A DNA stretch of 64,000 nt from Anisodus tanguticus (taxonomy: Eukaryota > Streptophyta > Magnoliopsida > Solanales > Solanaceae), in the NCBI GenBank assembly GCA_034509755.1, contig CM067548.1, positions 35,572,898 through 35,636,897 on the forward strand, written 5' to 3'. Position numbers and translations under genes: made by a program. Below, one piece after another: positions 13,101 to 24,548 of this stretch. The notes beneath the pieces are model-generated. The model worked only from the letters and a program-made list of their open reading frames with translations. It had not been told where the DNA came from and searched no databases. Each line of letters begins with the position of its first letter. Positions within the stretch are counted from its first letter, which is position 1.

Positions 13101-15652
13101 ACCAGTTTAAGCATTGAGAACTTAATAAGCAAAGACAGATTTCAAGAACCTGAGAAGGTCTGATTGTCTTTGCTGAGAGTCCAAGATTCTGTTTCCTCCG
13201 CATATAACCCGCTGGACTACTGATGCAACTGTGTGCGCCTCTTTTGCTTTTTAGGGGGTCCACCATTCTGTGATGGTGAGTCCTGGATATTACAGCTCTC
13301 AAGCCTACAAACCAAGTTTCAGCCTGCATTTTGTCCTTGCAAATCTGAAAATAAAATATAAAAAGAAAAGAAACAACAAATTTTAGTAAAATTAGGATAA
13401 ACAGAACTACAACACACACATGCTTGTACAACATCCTTCAATTAAACTAGGACTAACGGAAAATTTACCAGATCAAGAGTACGCTCGCCACTTCCATATA
13501 TAAGTGATATGCACTGACTTTCCATTTCAGGCTGAAGAATTACCTAAATTAGAAAAAAGAAATATTCTTGTCAAATAAAAGGAAATTTCACAGTTTAAGA
13601 ATATATCTTGAGAAAATGCCATGTATACTAATATGTATGGTAGCCTCACTGCTTACAGTACTTTGGCCAACAACAACAACAACATACCCAGTGAAATCCC
13701 ATTATGTGGGGTCTAGAGAGGGTAAAGTGTACGCAGACCGTACCCCTACCTTTGAAGGTAGGGAGGTTGTTTCCGAAAGACACTCGGCTCAAGAGAAAGC
13801 ATGGCAAAAAGACGGTCAGATACGGACAATCAATTCAAAGCAAAAAGCAGTATGAAAACGAAAATAGCGAAAGCGAAAAAAGCTATGATAAAGCAGTCTG
13901 AAAAGGAGCAGTAGATAAATAAGATAATCAAAGTACAAGATAAAAAAAGGGTAGCCCAGTGCACTAAGCTCCCGCTATGCGCGGGCTCCGGGGAAGGGCC
14001 GGACCACAAGGGTCTGTTGTACGCAGCCTTACCTTGCATTTCTGCCAGAGGCTGTTTCCACGGCAATCAAAGTACAAGAGACAACAGATAATATAAAGCT
14101 TACAGTACTTTGGCCGCGGATGATATTTGTGATTGAGCTTAACTTCAGTTGGTTTTCCTTCTCACCAGAGTACCAAATCAAAAACTTTTCATCCTGGAAA
14201 CAAAGAAAAAACCATATACTTCACCTACAGAAATTGAAACATGAAATGGGAATGATTCGGCCGGAGCTGTGGTGATACAGGTCTCACTTGCTTTAGATGA
14301 AAATAAAGAGTTCAGAAGGATAAACAGACATATACTCAGATATACATAATTCCAATCATTATATTATCTGTTATGACAATTTCTTTGGTTAAAAGGCAAT
14401 GAGATATGTTTCATAAAAACTTTACCGCGGATAACCTTAGAGGATAGAATTTGGGCTTCGCTCTTCTGCCATACTTCAAGAGATGTCCCCCCTTCTTCAA
14501 TGCAACTATTGCCTGGACATTGTTTCAGAGAGAAAGTAAACAGTGGGGGAAAAAAGGAAAAAGATGTTAGTAAAATAAAGATTTCTACTGGTTGAAAAAT
14601 CGTACCAACAGCAGCGTGACCCCAGAAACACAACAAATGAAGGGGTGACATCAGGAAAAAAACATAGTCTATCACCATACAATTAGCAGAGATTATCTAA
14701 CAAAAAAACAGTAAAATCTGCAATTTGATCCACATAGCAGATAGAAGACTCATGATACAACAACAACTACTACGCCTCAGTCCCAAACAAGTAGGGAACG
14801 GCTATATGAGCCAATCATCATAAATAATATTGGTGAGCTAACTTAAGCTAGAAGAAGATTTAATGGTGTTGATGAATGACCAAACAAGAGGATATAATTC
14901 TTCTGAAAGAAACTAAGGTTCAAATTTTTTATCAAATGTGAAGTGAGAGCATGTGTTGTGCTTCGAAAATCTATGCTATATCTCTGGTGTTTGGATATTG
15001 CCACTGCTTTTCCGAAATGTCATAGAAGAGAGTTTTCATGAGATCATCAAGTTCGCTATTTGTCTCCAACAAGAACATATATATATATATATACTATATA
15101 TGATATGTATCAGCCTTCTAGACCTACATTGTGCTATACAATTAGCAACAAAGGTCTAAGGCATTCAACTTAAGGCCTGATATATATAGCTTTAGCTCGG
15201 ATTTTATATACTTCTAGGAAGTGAATACTAGAAAAGATTCTTGGAACAACAAATACTTAAGAAAATACAAATAAAAAGAATGCCCAAGCCATATTATGCT
15301 TCCTGAGGGAACATATAAGAGCTCTGAATACCTTGATCACACAAGTGTGCTTAAAGGAAGTGTCTTTTTTCTCTTCTTAGTTAACATTACTAAAACTAAA
15401 TTGCCTAGATAATCATTTGCTAAGGCAAACGAAAAAAAAGAAGGGAATACAGCAAATATCAAGAACCAAGCCCAGAAAAAAATATTACTTGACAAAAAAA
15501 AAAAAAAAAAAAAAAAAAAAGCAGCCGGTGTACTAAACTCCCGCTATGCTCGGGGTCCGGGAAATTGAAGCAATCAAAGCAAGAAATGAAGGGGAAAAAA
15601 CCTGTTCAACAGCTCGATCAGAAGGAACAATGGCTAAGTGTTCTTCACCCAT
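7103..15652 (-). CDS. PH-RCC1-FYVE-BRX protein (plant PRAF/RLD family), 9 coding exons
   Basis: Exons on the minus strand are 15652-15602, 14512-14426, 14193-14104, 13543-13469, 13344-13150, 12333-10300, 8570-8424, 8262-7880 and 7223-7103. All introns are GT-AG, phases agree, and the total is 1060 codons plus stop, near the usual PRAF length of about 1100. The start ATG at 15652 opens a short exon (MGEEHLAIVPSDRAVEQ). A PH domain occupies roughly residues 15-135. Seven RCC1 blades follow from about 250 to 620 (repeated WG-G--G-LG motifs), then a FYVE finger at 637-691 with its cysteine pairs, a coiled coil near 845-900, and a C-terminal BRX domain from about 992 (EWVEEYQLGVFITLT). In Arabidopsis, RLD/PRAF proteins act at membranes in auxin-transport polarity, and their BRX domain contacts LAZY-type proteins. 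That role is family knowledge, not shown here. The FYVE signature is atypical (RKKQNCYNCG). Expression is untested, but the frame is intact. Confidence 0.93.
7495..7530. repeat. GT/AT microsatellite in the last intron of the PRAF-like gene
   Basis: A run of GTGTGT followed by ATATAT lies inside intron 8 (7224-7879). Confidence 0.85.
8985..9255 (+). mobile_element. tRNA-related interspersed repeat (SINE-like) in intron 6
   Basis: An insertion-like segment starts with the short palindrome GGGGGTTCCGAACCCCC. It contains an A-box-like stretch (AGCTCGATGGTAAAG, about 9111) and a weak B-box-like stretch (AGGTTTAATGCTC, about 9152), and ends near CTGTCTCCGCC. The spacing suits a tRNA-derived SINE. 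No target site duplication was found, so borders and class are uncertain. Confidence 0.4.
13651..13668. repeat. 18-bp target site duplication, distal copy (duplicated splice donor)
   Basis: GCTTACAGTACTTTGGCC is identical to 14098-14115. On the minus strand it contains the last 12 bases of exon 3 followed by the donor GTAAGC. This is the copy left on the far side of the retroposon insertion. Confidence 0.92.
13669..14097 (-). mobile_element. 5'-truncated RTE LINE 3' end (with nested SINE) inserted at an exon-intron junction
   Basis: On the minus strand this segment ends in GTATG followed by TTG repeats, preceded by the GGGATTTCACTGGGTATG block and the CTACCTTCAAAGGTAG stem. That is the same 3' UTR as the LINE copy at about 19560-19716. 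It is bounded by the perfect 18-bp duplication at 13651-13668 and 14098-14115. It lies in the sense orientation of the host gene. A SINE with its own duplication was inserted into it later. Confidence 0.9.
13941..14064 (-). mobile_element. Au-type SINE, 5'-truncated, nested
   Basis: A 124-bp segment is flanked by a perfect 15-bp duplication AATCAAAGTACAAGA (13926-13940 and 14065-14079). On the minus strand it runs through the GCATAGCGGGAGCTTAGTGCAC block and ends in a T run, as Au SINEs do. The tRNA-related 5' head with A and B boxes is missing. It also contains a strong donor-like AAG/GTAAGG on the minus strand at about 14033. Confidence 0.9.
14755..14818 (-). mobile_element. LINE/SINE 3' tail fragment in intron 1
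   Basis: On the minus strand it reads GGGACTGAGGCGTAGTAGTTG followed by TTG units, a 3' end widely shared by Solanaceae RTE-type retroposons. Only about 60 bp are kept and no duplication is recognised. Confidence 0.6.
15494..15560 (-). mobile_element. Au-type SINE remnant with 27-nt homopolymer tail, near the exon 1 donor
   Basis: An uninterrupted run of 27 A on the plus strand (15494-15520) is joined to GCAGCCGGTGTACTAAACTC and the CGCTATGCTCGGGGTCCGGG block. Read on the minus strand this is the last about 40 bp of an Au SINE followed by its T tail. It begins about 40 bp inside intron 1 of the PRAF-like gene. Confidence 0.75.
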
Positions 15653-16689
15653 TATCCCCAAGAATCACATGTAAGTATAAAAGGGTCAAAGCAAAAAAAC
15701 ACAAAAAAGAAGAATGTGAAACAACTGACAAAGGAAGCAGAGGAAGTGGACTTTAGTTTCCTTAGTAGAAAACCTTAAAGAAGAAGAATGTATTTAGTAT
15801 TAAGAATTCTGGGAACACCCAAAAAATGCTAAGTGAATTTGTAGTGGAAAGAATTTTAAAAGCTTAGTACTTGAAAGTTGAAACAAGCGCACTGCTAAAT
15901 TGATCTGAAATGAACAAGACTAGTAGAAGTTGTTAAAGAAGAGAGAGAGAGAGATGAATGAAAGTGACTTTTTCTTTCAATTCATTGATGTGATTCTAGG
16001 ATGAAGAATCAAAGTCATCGACCAACTTTTTTTTACTCCATCCGTGCCTGTAAAGTTGATAATTTAAGAATTGTATGTGACATTATAAGTTTATAATTAT
16101 AAAATTTAATTTTTTTAAAATTTTGTGTCGGATTAAATTAAGACATATAAATTAAAAGAGAAAATAATTATTTTAGAATTTATTTTTATTTATTATTGTT
16201 AAGTGATTTTATTCTTCCGTGACGACACTTGTTCTCTTGGGGCTTCGTGCATATACACAGAATAAGAAATTCTACTGTAGTAGTTTCTGAACTAATCAAG
16301 TTGCACGTGTGTACAGTACGGAACTTAAATTCCATAAATACATGCCCTTTAGCCCTTTTTATCTTTTAGGAAGTCCAATGAAAATTAATACTACTAAAAA
16401 AAATGTAATACTACTACATGATTAAGTTCCTTTTCTTTTAATTTTCTTCCATGGGGAAGAAAGAAAATTAAGGAACCGCAAATACCGAAAAAACGACAAT
16501 TATTGTTAACCCGACATTTTACTATGGAAGTGCCCAAAAAAGTTGTTTAGAAGGTGCTAATTTTGGAAAACACTTTACTCTTACACAAGTTACATAGTAT
16601 TTATATTAACTTAAAGCATAGTCTCTGTTTGAGCAATTCAAAACCCTAGATATTTCTAAAGTTTCATAGTCTAAACATTGGTTTTAATT
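15653..16689. other. 5' flank and presumed promoter/5' UTR of the PRAF-like gene
   Basis: Upstream of the start codon on the minus strand. Contains a GA microsatellite at about 15939-15953 and an AT-rich Stowaway-like remnant at about 16031-16200 (starts ACTCCATCCGTGCC). No TATA box could be assigned with confidence. Confidence 0.5.
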
Positions 16690-17099
16690 TGTTGGTGTGG
16701 CTGAGTTCGTTGGGGTTGGATAAGAAGCTTCCCACTCCGGATTATCAATCAAGGCTATGCATCAAGGAGGTACCTGACTTTTTGGTGAAAATCCCGGTGA
16801 ATAGTACCTTTGGTGAATAGTACCTCCGGTGAACAATGATTTTTGTTGGCAAACATGTTTGATTAAATTGGAGTTGGTACCTCCGGTTGCCCGTATCTAT
16901 TTCTTTGTTCTTATCCTTGTTAAATTTTACCACGTCACTGTATTGATCCGTGACTTTACTTCTTGCATCTACCTTTATTGTCTTTATTTATAGCATTCTT
17001 GGCGTAGTGATTTTACTTGCCTTTAGATTTTCGTTAACTTGTGTTTTCGCTTTGATCCATTCCTGTTTTAGGGTAAACGTTTGAGTAGTTTATTATTTT

Positions 17100-17820
17100 A
17101 TGTTTGCTTTAGTGGCTTTGGTAACTGATGGTAGACTAGGGTCATGTTCTCGGTCGGGGACATGGGCGAGGGTTAGAGGGGGTAAGGCAGATGCTAGGCT
17201 GAGAATAGGGTCTTGGAACATTGGGACCTTAACGGAAAAGTCCATAGAGCTAGTTAAGATTATTAAGAAGAGGAGGATTAATATAGTTTGTGTCCAGGAG
17301 ACCAAATGGGTAGGACCTAAGGCTAAGGATGTGGATGGGTATAAGTTATGGTTCTCGAGTAGGTCGAGGTATAGGAATGTGGTAGGCATTTTAGTAGACA
17401 GCGATCTAAGGGATCAGGTGGTAGAGGTTAGGAGGGTCAATGCCATGATGATGGCAATTAAGTTGGTAGTTGGAGGGCTTACTATGAACATTATTAGTGC
17501 TTACGCGCCTCAGGCGGGCTTGGACAAGGAGGAGAAAAGGCACTTTTGGGAGGATTTGGACGAGGTGGTGGGTGGTAAACCACCCACTAAGAAGTTATTT
17601 GTATGAGAGGACTTCAATGGACATATTGGGTCACTTTCTGAGGGTTATGACGATGTGCAAGTAGGCTTTGGGTTCGGGGATAGAAACAGGGGAGGCGTTT
17701 CACTTTTGGAATTCGCTAGAGCTTGTGGGATGGTGATAGCCAATTCGAGGTTCCTGAAGAAGGAGGAATACTTGGTGACTTTTCGTAGTTCGATGGCTAA
17801 GACTCAGATATATTTTTTAC
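17100..17820 (+). pseudogene. LINE apurinic-type endonuclease domain (broken)
   Basis: Visible EEP-nuclease motifs include RIGSWNIGTL at the N-terminus, VCVQETKW with the catalytic glutamate, IISAYAPQ, and DFNGHIG after an in-frame stop at about 17604. The family nicks target DNA to prime reverse transcription. The domain runs directly into RT sequence at about 17820 where the usual end of the endonuclease and the linker are missing, so an internal deletion is inferred. Confidence 0.85.
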
Positions 17821-19270
17821 TCCTTCAGATAGACCTGGAGCAATCTGATAGGTACCGAGATTTTGGGTATTGTAGAAGCATTAAAGTAGAGGAGATTAAG
17901 GGTGCTATTAGCAGGATGCGCAGGGGACGAGTGACCGGGTCTGATGAGATCCCAATCAAATTTTGGAAGAGCATAGACATGGCAGGTTTGGAATGGATGA
18001 CTGAATTGTTTAACGTCATTTTTAAGACGGCGAGAATGCATGAAGAATGGAGGTGGAGTACAATGATCCCTTTGTACAAGAACAAAGGTGATATCCAGAG
18101 TTGTAATAACTATAGGGGTATCAAGCTGCTAAGCCACACTATGAAAGTGTGGGAGAGGGCCGTGGAGATGAGGGTGAGAAGAAACGTATCTATTTCCGAG
18201 AACCAGTTTGGATTCATGTCGGGCCGTTCGACCACAGAAGTCATTCATCTTATTAGGAGGTTGATGGAGCAGTATAGGGAGAGGAAGAGAGACTTACATA
18301 TGATTTTCATCGACCTTGAGAAGGCATACGACAAAGCCCCTAAGGAGGTTCTATGGAGATGTTTGGAGGTTAGAGGTGTACCTGTGGCGTACACTAGGGC
18401 GATCAAAGATATGTATGATAGAGACAAGTCTAGGGTACGGACAGTAGGAGGAGACTCAGAGCACTTTTCAGTGATGATGGGGATGCACCAGGGACCAGCT
18501 CTTAGCCCATTCCTATTTGCCTTGGTAATGGATGGACTGTCGCGACAAATCCAAAGAGAGGTGTCATTGCCATGGGATTTGGAGACAAACTCTGGAATCT
18601 AAAGGATTCATGCTGAGTAGGACCAAGACAGAATACTTGGAGTGCAAGTTCAGTAACGGGAGCGACCCGGAGACAAGTGTAGAGGTGAGGCTTGATACTC
18701 AGGTCATTCCAAATAAAAGAAGCTTTAAGTACCTCGGGTCTATTATCCAAGGAAATATAGAGATTGATGACGATGTCACGCATCGTATTGGGGAAGAGTG
18801 GATGAAATGGAGGCTCACATCTGGAGTCTTGTGAGACAAAAAAATGCCACCAAAACTTAAAAGCAGTTCTATAGGACGGTGGTTAGACTGACTATATTGT
18901 ATGGAGCGGAGTGTTGGCCAGTCAAGACTGCGCACATCCAAATGATTAAAGTTGTAGAGATAAGGATGTTGAGATGGATGTGCGGGCATACAAGGAGGGA
19001 TATAATTAGAAATGATGATATTCGGGACAGAGTGGGAGTGGCCTCAGTAGAGGATAAGATGCGGGAAGCGAGGTTGAGATGGTTTGGGCATGTGCAGAGG
19101 AGAGACACAAATACCCAGTGCGGAGGTGTGAGAGGTTGGCTATAGAGTGGTTCAGAAGGGGTAGAGGTAGGCCAATGAAGTATTTGAGAGAGGTGATTAG
19201 ACGGGACATAGCGCATGTGCAACTTACCGAGGACATGACCTTAGATAGGGGGTTGTGGATGACATGAATT
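17821..19270 (+). pseudogene. LINE reverse transcriptase (FADD box deleted)
   Basis: RT motifs are clear: GSDEIPIKFWK, NYRGIKLLS, NQFGFMSGRSTTEVI, MIFIDLEKAYDK (first catalytic Asp), and GMHQGPALSPFLF. After the FALVMDGLSRQIQREV block the sequence jumps straight to WRQTLESKGF, so the strand carrying the F/YADD catalytic box is gone. The C-terminal part (YLECKF, RSFKYLGS, ILYGAECW, RWMCGHTRRD, RLRWFGHVQRR) continues with stops at about 18835 and 18860 and a frameshift near 19110. It cannot be active. Confidence 0.9.
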
Positions 19271-19720
19271 AGGGTAGAAGGGTAGTAGGTAGTCGAGCGT
19301 AGTCCTACTCACGCTTGCAAACTGGTAAGGGTAGTGTTTTTATTGTAGGTCTGCTTAGCCTATCATACAAATAGGCACAATATTGCTTTATAGTCACCTG
19401 TAGCTGGTTTTGTGCTGATATGTGTTCTTTAGTATACCTTGTTTAGCTTATTTACCTGCTCTAGTTAATGCATACTTTTTCAGAATGCGCTATTATGGCT
19501 TATTCATTTTTTATACCAGTAATTTTCATACTGCTTTAAATTTTTCCTAACCGTTGCTCTTGCTTGCTTTACTCTTGCTTTGCTTGTGCTTATGCTCTAT
19601 CTTTAGCCGATGCTCTCGGAAACAACCGCTCTACCTACCAAGGTAGAGGTAAAATATGCGTACACTCTACTCTCACAGACTCCATATTGTGGGATTTCAC
19701 TGAGTATGTTATTATTGTAT

Positions 19721-20482
19721 ATGAATTATAATTAAAGCAAAAATATATACTGCCAGCAAGAGATATTAATCGAATATGAGAGTCGGTAGTATCACTATTT
19801 TTAACTTTAAGGATATACATAAAATATATGTCTTGCATTCATTTGGTGTATATATTGAGTGCTAATTATATATATATATTTTCCCAGAATTTCCCTACTA
19901 GTTATTTTTATCTCGATACCATTGACTTATCTAAATAAGCCAAGAATCTCAACTTCTTTCTCCTTCTCTTTACGTACTCATTATCTTTCTTTCCTTTTTT
20001 AAGACATAAAAAAGAATCTGGCTCTTTTGTTTCGTTAGAAATATTTTATTGCTCTTTTTGTTTTTCCGCCAACAATATCAAAGCACCCATCCCTTTAATG
20101 AATTTAGAAGTAATTGTACTTTTGACAAAACTTAAAGCAATGGATTTATCCATGGTTGGATATTTCTAATTAAAATTCAGTTGATTTGGCTTTCTTTTTC
20201 TTTTTGGAAAAACGTTAAAGTCATAGCCTTTCAGTGTTTGCTTATATATAATACGCCTTAATATTTCTTCACATACGCATTCATAAAAGCTTTTAATATT
20301 CTTTTGTTTCCTCCCAAGTTTTCTCTTTTCTTGGAGGGGAAAAAAGGAGAGAAACTCTTCAACCTTCTTTCTTGTTGTTAATTTGACTTACATGCAGATG
20401 AAAGGAAGAAAAAAAAAAAGAAGAGGACGCTGGCAATTCTTTTTTGGTGAAAACTTAGCAAGTGAAGTTAGAAAAGGGAAAA
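19721..20482. other. AT-rich intergenic DNA
   Basis: Nothing recognisable except short TA and A runs. Confidence 0.6.
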
Positions 20483-20645
20483 TGTAAGATGATATTAATC
20501 TCTCTTGGGGAGTCTTTCTCATTAATGTAAATATATATATTGTGTATAATGTGGAGTCCTAATACAATAATGATCATATATCTGCCATAATTATACAACA
20601 CTAATAATTACAAAATATATATATCTTCTAATATTTACTAATACA
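20483..20645 (-). repeat. Copia 3' LTR
   Basis: 163 bp, TGTA...TACA ends. It pairs with 25364-25530 and lies next to the polypurine tract. Confidence 0.88.
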
Positions 20646-20649
20646 CCCC

Positions 20650-21170
20650 CTTAGTCGGAGCGGGAGGAGGCCGGACGCTGAGACTTGATCTGAATTCGAG
20701 GAATAGTTGTCTAGGAAGTCCTTTGGTGAAGATATCTGCATACTGATACGAAGAAGGCACACACAACACCTTAACATGACCTATAGCAACCTTCTCACGA
20801 ACAAAATGTATATTCATCTCAATGTGCTTGGTTCACTGATGCTGAACCGGATTATGAGATAAGTATATTGCGGATATATTATCACAGTACACCATAAAAC
20901 CTTACGCAAGGGACATTGAAGCTCCAAAAGAAGGTTTCGGAGCCAACAAATCTCAGCAACAACATTTGCAATGCCTCTATACTATACTTTTGCACTCGAC
21001 GGGGATAGGGTGGCTTGCCTTTTGGAAGACCACGAGATGAGATTATCCCCTAAGAACACACAGTAGCCGGAGGTGGAGCATCACGTGTCCGGACAGCCTG
21101 CCCAATCTGCATTCGTATATGATAACAACATGGTCGGTGCAGAGGGGTATAAATGTAATCCATAATCAAG
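20650..21170 (-). pseudogene. Copia RNase H region
   Basis: Decayed frames still show SYTNADWAGCPDT, TSGYCVFLGDNLISWSSKRQ and the C-terminal HIEMNIHFVREKV then ADIFTKGLP, all standard Copia RNase H landmarks. Stops interrupt it, including near the CSTSGY block. Confidence 0.8.
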
Positions 21171-21175
21171 TGTGC

Positions 21176-22170
21176 CTATAACGTATCGAATGATACGTTT
21201 AAGAGAAGTGAAATGAGGCTCTCTGGGGGCATGCATAACAAACACACCTGCTGAACATCATTAGCAATATCAGGTCTGGTGAAAGTAAGATATTGAAGTA
21301 CACCTGCAAGGCTCCTATAAAGAGTGGGATCGGACACTGGATCACCATCAACAACATTGAGCTTCGATTTAGAGGCAATCAGAGTAAGAATAATCTTGCA
21401 GTTCCTCATTTTAGCCATGTACACAATATCCTCTGCATACTTACGCTGACACAGGAACATAGTATCTGCAGATCTAGTCACTGATATCCCCAAGAAATAA
21501 CTCAACTTCCCCAAGTCAGTCATAGCAAATTCGGATTTAAGCAGAGTAATGATCTCATTTTTCAACACATCAAAAGAGGCAGTAAGAACAATATCATCCA
21601 CATATAACAATAAATAAGCAATGTTACTACCTCGATGAAAAATGAATAGAGAATTATCACACTTGTTGTATACTTACCCAATCTGTATAATGTAATTGGC
21701 AAAGCATTCATACCACGCTCTAGGGTCTTGTTTCAAACCATAAAGTGACTTACGAAGACGACATACAAAATGAGGGGCCTCCAGATGGACACAACCTTCT
21801 TTCAAATCCCCATGTAAGAATGCATTCTTAACATCAAACTGATAAATTTGCCAATGCTTACCCATATCAATGCTCAAAACTGTGTGAATGGTAGCCGGTT
21901 TAACAACCAGTCTGAACATCTCACACAATCAATGCCCTCATGCTGATTAATATCATTAGCCACTAGTCTCGCCTTATATCTCTCTAGGTCACCACTGTCT
22001 CTGAATTTGTGACGAAATAGCCACATGCATCGAATCACATTCACCCCATCCAGTCTAGGAACTAAATCACAAGTGTGTTGTTTTGTTAAAGCATTAAATT
22101 CCTCGCGCATGGTTGCATTCCAATTAGGGTCAAGTTTGGCTAATTTTGGGTTTTTAAGAATTGGGGACAT
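21176..22170 (-). pseudogene. Copia reverse transcriptase
   Basis: Two main pieces. The N-terminal piece (22170-21690) has NAMREEFNAL-like text, WLFRHKF, YKARLVAND, QFDVKNAFLHGDL (first catalytic Asp), and SLYGLKQDPRAWY. The C-terminal piece (21610-21176) has LYVDDIVLTA (the catalytic DD) and LGISVTRS, then LTFTRPDIA. A frameshift lies near 21905-21925 and stops lie between 21610 and 21674. Confidence 0.88.
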
Positions 22171-22809
22171 GGTTTGTGTGGATAGGTTAAAATGGACTTT
22201 GGGTTTGAAAATTCAGTGTTGAGCACGAGTTTCCATTTGGTGCGTGGGGGCAGGGGCAAGTTGGGTATTTTGGTGGGGTGTCGGGTCTGGTGTAATCTGT
22301 TGGGTCGGAATTTATGGGGGCAGTGACGGTGTGAAGTGGCTGTTAGGAGAGGTCAATGGTGTAGGGGTTTGGGTGGGTGTTCTCGATTAACCGAAATGGA
22401 TTGGGTGGGGTTGTAGATCTGGGCAGATCGAGTGGATGGGTGCGACGTAATTCCTGGACCGGTGATAGTAACTGGGTAGAAGGGTGGTTACGTTATAGCG
22501 GTGGTGTGGCATGGGGGTTGGTACGATGACTGGTTTGCGATGGGTTAGTTTGGTTGCAGGGTTGGGCGACGGGAGGAGTGGCGACAGTGGGTGACACAAA
22601 TGATATCGGTTGGGTTTGCCGGTGGGTAGTTGAGCCGACGACGGGATTGGTTAGGGGGATAATTGATCGAGATTGGTCGGACAGAATGCCAGATATGGTG
22701 GTGGAGTTGGTAGTGACAAAGATGCGGGGGATGTGGTGGCGGTACGACAGAGTTCGGTGAGTATGACGGGGGAGGTGTCGGATTCGTCTAGAAAGCTATA
22801 GTCCGTGTT

Positions 22810-23850
22810 TTAGAACTTTTGGATGTTTGCAAATGGGAAAATTGTCTCATCAAACGTGACGTGACGAGAGACGTGAATTTGATGAGTGGACAATTCATAG
22901 CAATGATAGCCTCTATGATTAGATGGGAAACCTACGAAGACAAATGGAGTGGTTCGAGGTGCTAATTTGTGAGGGGCAGTGGAGGCAATATTTGGGTAAC
23001 AAAGGCAAACGAATATCCGAAGGTGATCATATGAGGGGATCCGACGGTATAGAATTTCGGTTAGGGTCATATTATGAAGAGTACTAGTATGTAAAATAGT
23101 AAGGATGTATTATACCATTTTTACAGCACAGACCCAAAAGGAGGGAGGGAGAGAGACATGAAAAAGGAGAGTATGAACCATGTTATTTATGGTGCGGATA
23201 TTTCGTTCTGCTTTGCCATTCTGAGGGGAGGTGTGGGGGCACGAAAACTGAAAAATTATGCCATTATTTTTGCAAAATTTTGTGAAACGTGAAATTATTA
23301 AATTCACGATGTTTATCACACTGGAAAGATTTGATGGCTTTTTCAAATTGTGTTTTGACAAAAATACAAAATTCAAGAAACTTGGCAAAAACTTTCGACT
23401 TAAATTTTAGTGGGTAAATCCAAATAAAGTGAGAGAAATCATCTAATAAGACTAGATAATATTTATGACCCAGTGAGCTAGTAATGAGAGATGTCCATAA
23501 ATTAGCATGAACAATATCAAAAGGAGAAAACGTAACACTTAAATATGACTTAAAAGGAAGGCAAACATGTTTGCCTAAAGGGCAAGAATAACAATATCGG
23601 GCAAGTTTTCCATTATTACATCGAATAAAATTATTGCTTCTAAGAAAATTAAAGAGAGAGGCTTATGTGTGTCCAAGTCTATTATGCCAAGTTGACAGGG
23701 AGATATCAGTGAGAGAGGTGTGTGAGCGGGATCTGGCAGCGGAAGTGGATGAGAATGGATATATGTCCCCTTACTATTGTATCTCATAAGGGGTGTCCCC
23801 GTAACCAGATCCTTCACAGAAAAATCAAAGGGGTCAAACTCAACAGACAC
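22810..23850 (-). pseudogene. Copia integrase
   Basis: Remnants of the zinc-binding and DDE core, with FSCPHTSPQNGKAERN and RTINNMVHTLLF around 23110-23300, and the downstream DHLRIFVCLCYPN and FVFVGFPSNHRGYHCY blocks at 22810-23070. Frameshifts separate the pieces. The conserved catalytic Glu context (QNGKAER) is partly kept. Confidence 0.82.
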
Positions 23851-24548
23851 ATAATTGTTACGAGTGAATTTCCTAACAGAGATTAAATTTTTAATGATGT
23901 TGGGAGCATAAAAGATGTTATTTAGGGAGAATGGTGGGTGAGGTGGTTGGGTGTAGGTGGTACCATAACCCTAAATCGAAATGCGATGACCATTGTCAAT
24001 TGTAATAAGTCGAGGATACTTTAAACGAAATAGTTAGGAGAGATTACCTGAGGAGCGGGTGAGATGAGAAGTGGATCCCCTATCAATGTACCAATTTTCG
24101 TCGGGCTGGTGCAAATTTAAAGAGCTGAAGGCCTGGACAAAATCGGTGGGGGCCAGGCCGTAAACCTGTTGTTGTTGTTGGGCTTGCATTAAGTGGGCCT
24201 AATGTGGTAAATGGGTCATCGGTCTTGGGCCTGGTCCAGAGCCCAATATGCCCGACTGCCAAGCCTGTTAAAACGAGGCATTGGGCTATTCGAATTGTCC
24301 AAATTTGGAGGCCCAGTTTGATGGGTTGGGCCAGGGAACTAGCCCGGCCCACTAGACTGCTTGATGCTGGCTGGGCCGCTGGCTGGAATTCTGCCCAGTC
24401 CATCCACCCTTTCCGCGACCCATGTCGCCGCGTCCGTTGTCATGGCATCTACCGCCCCTGTCGTTGCCGCGGTTGTTCCACGGGTGGTGGTTGTCCGGCG
24501 GTGGAGGCTGGCCAGAGGCGACGTTAATTGTTGTGGGCGTTTCAACTG

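Larger units (their letters stand above)
16690..19720 (+). mobile_element. RTE-clade LINE, near full length but defective
   Basis: A 5' UTR-like region (about 16690-17100) is followed by endonuclease, reverse transcriptase and C-terminal regions, and a 3' UTR ending GGGATTTCACTGAGTATG then TTATTATTG at about 19716. The 3' UTR is homologous to the truncated copy inside the PRAF-like gene at 13669-14097. Stops, frameshifts and at least two internal deletions interrupt the coding sequence. The 5' border is approximate and no target site duplication was identified. Confidence 0.85.

Noticed and set aside
22230..22780. G-rich stretch as a quadruplex regulatory region or gene
   Set aside because: It is the spacer between integrase and RT of the minus-strand Copia element; the G-rich codons come from Pro/His/Thr-rich text on the other strand.
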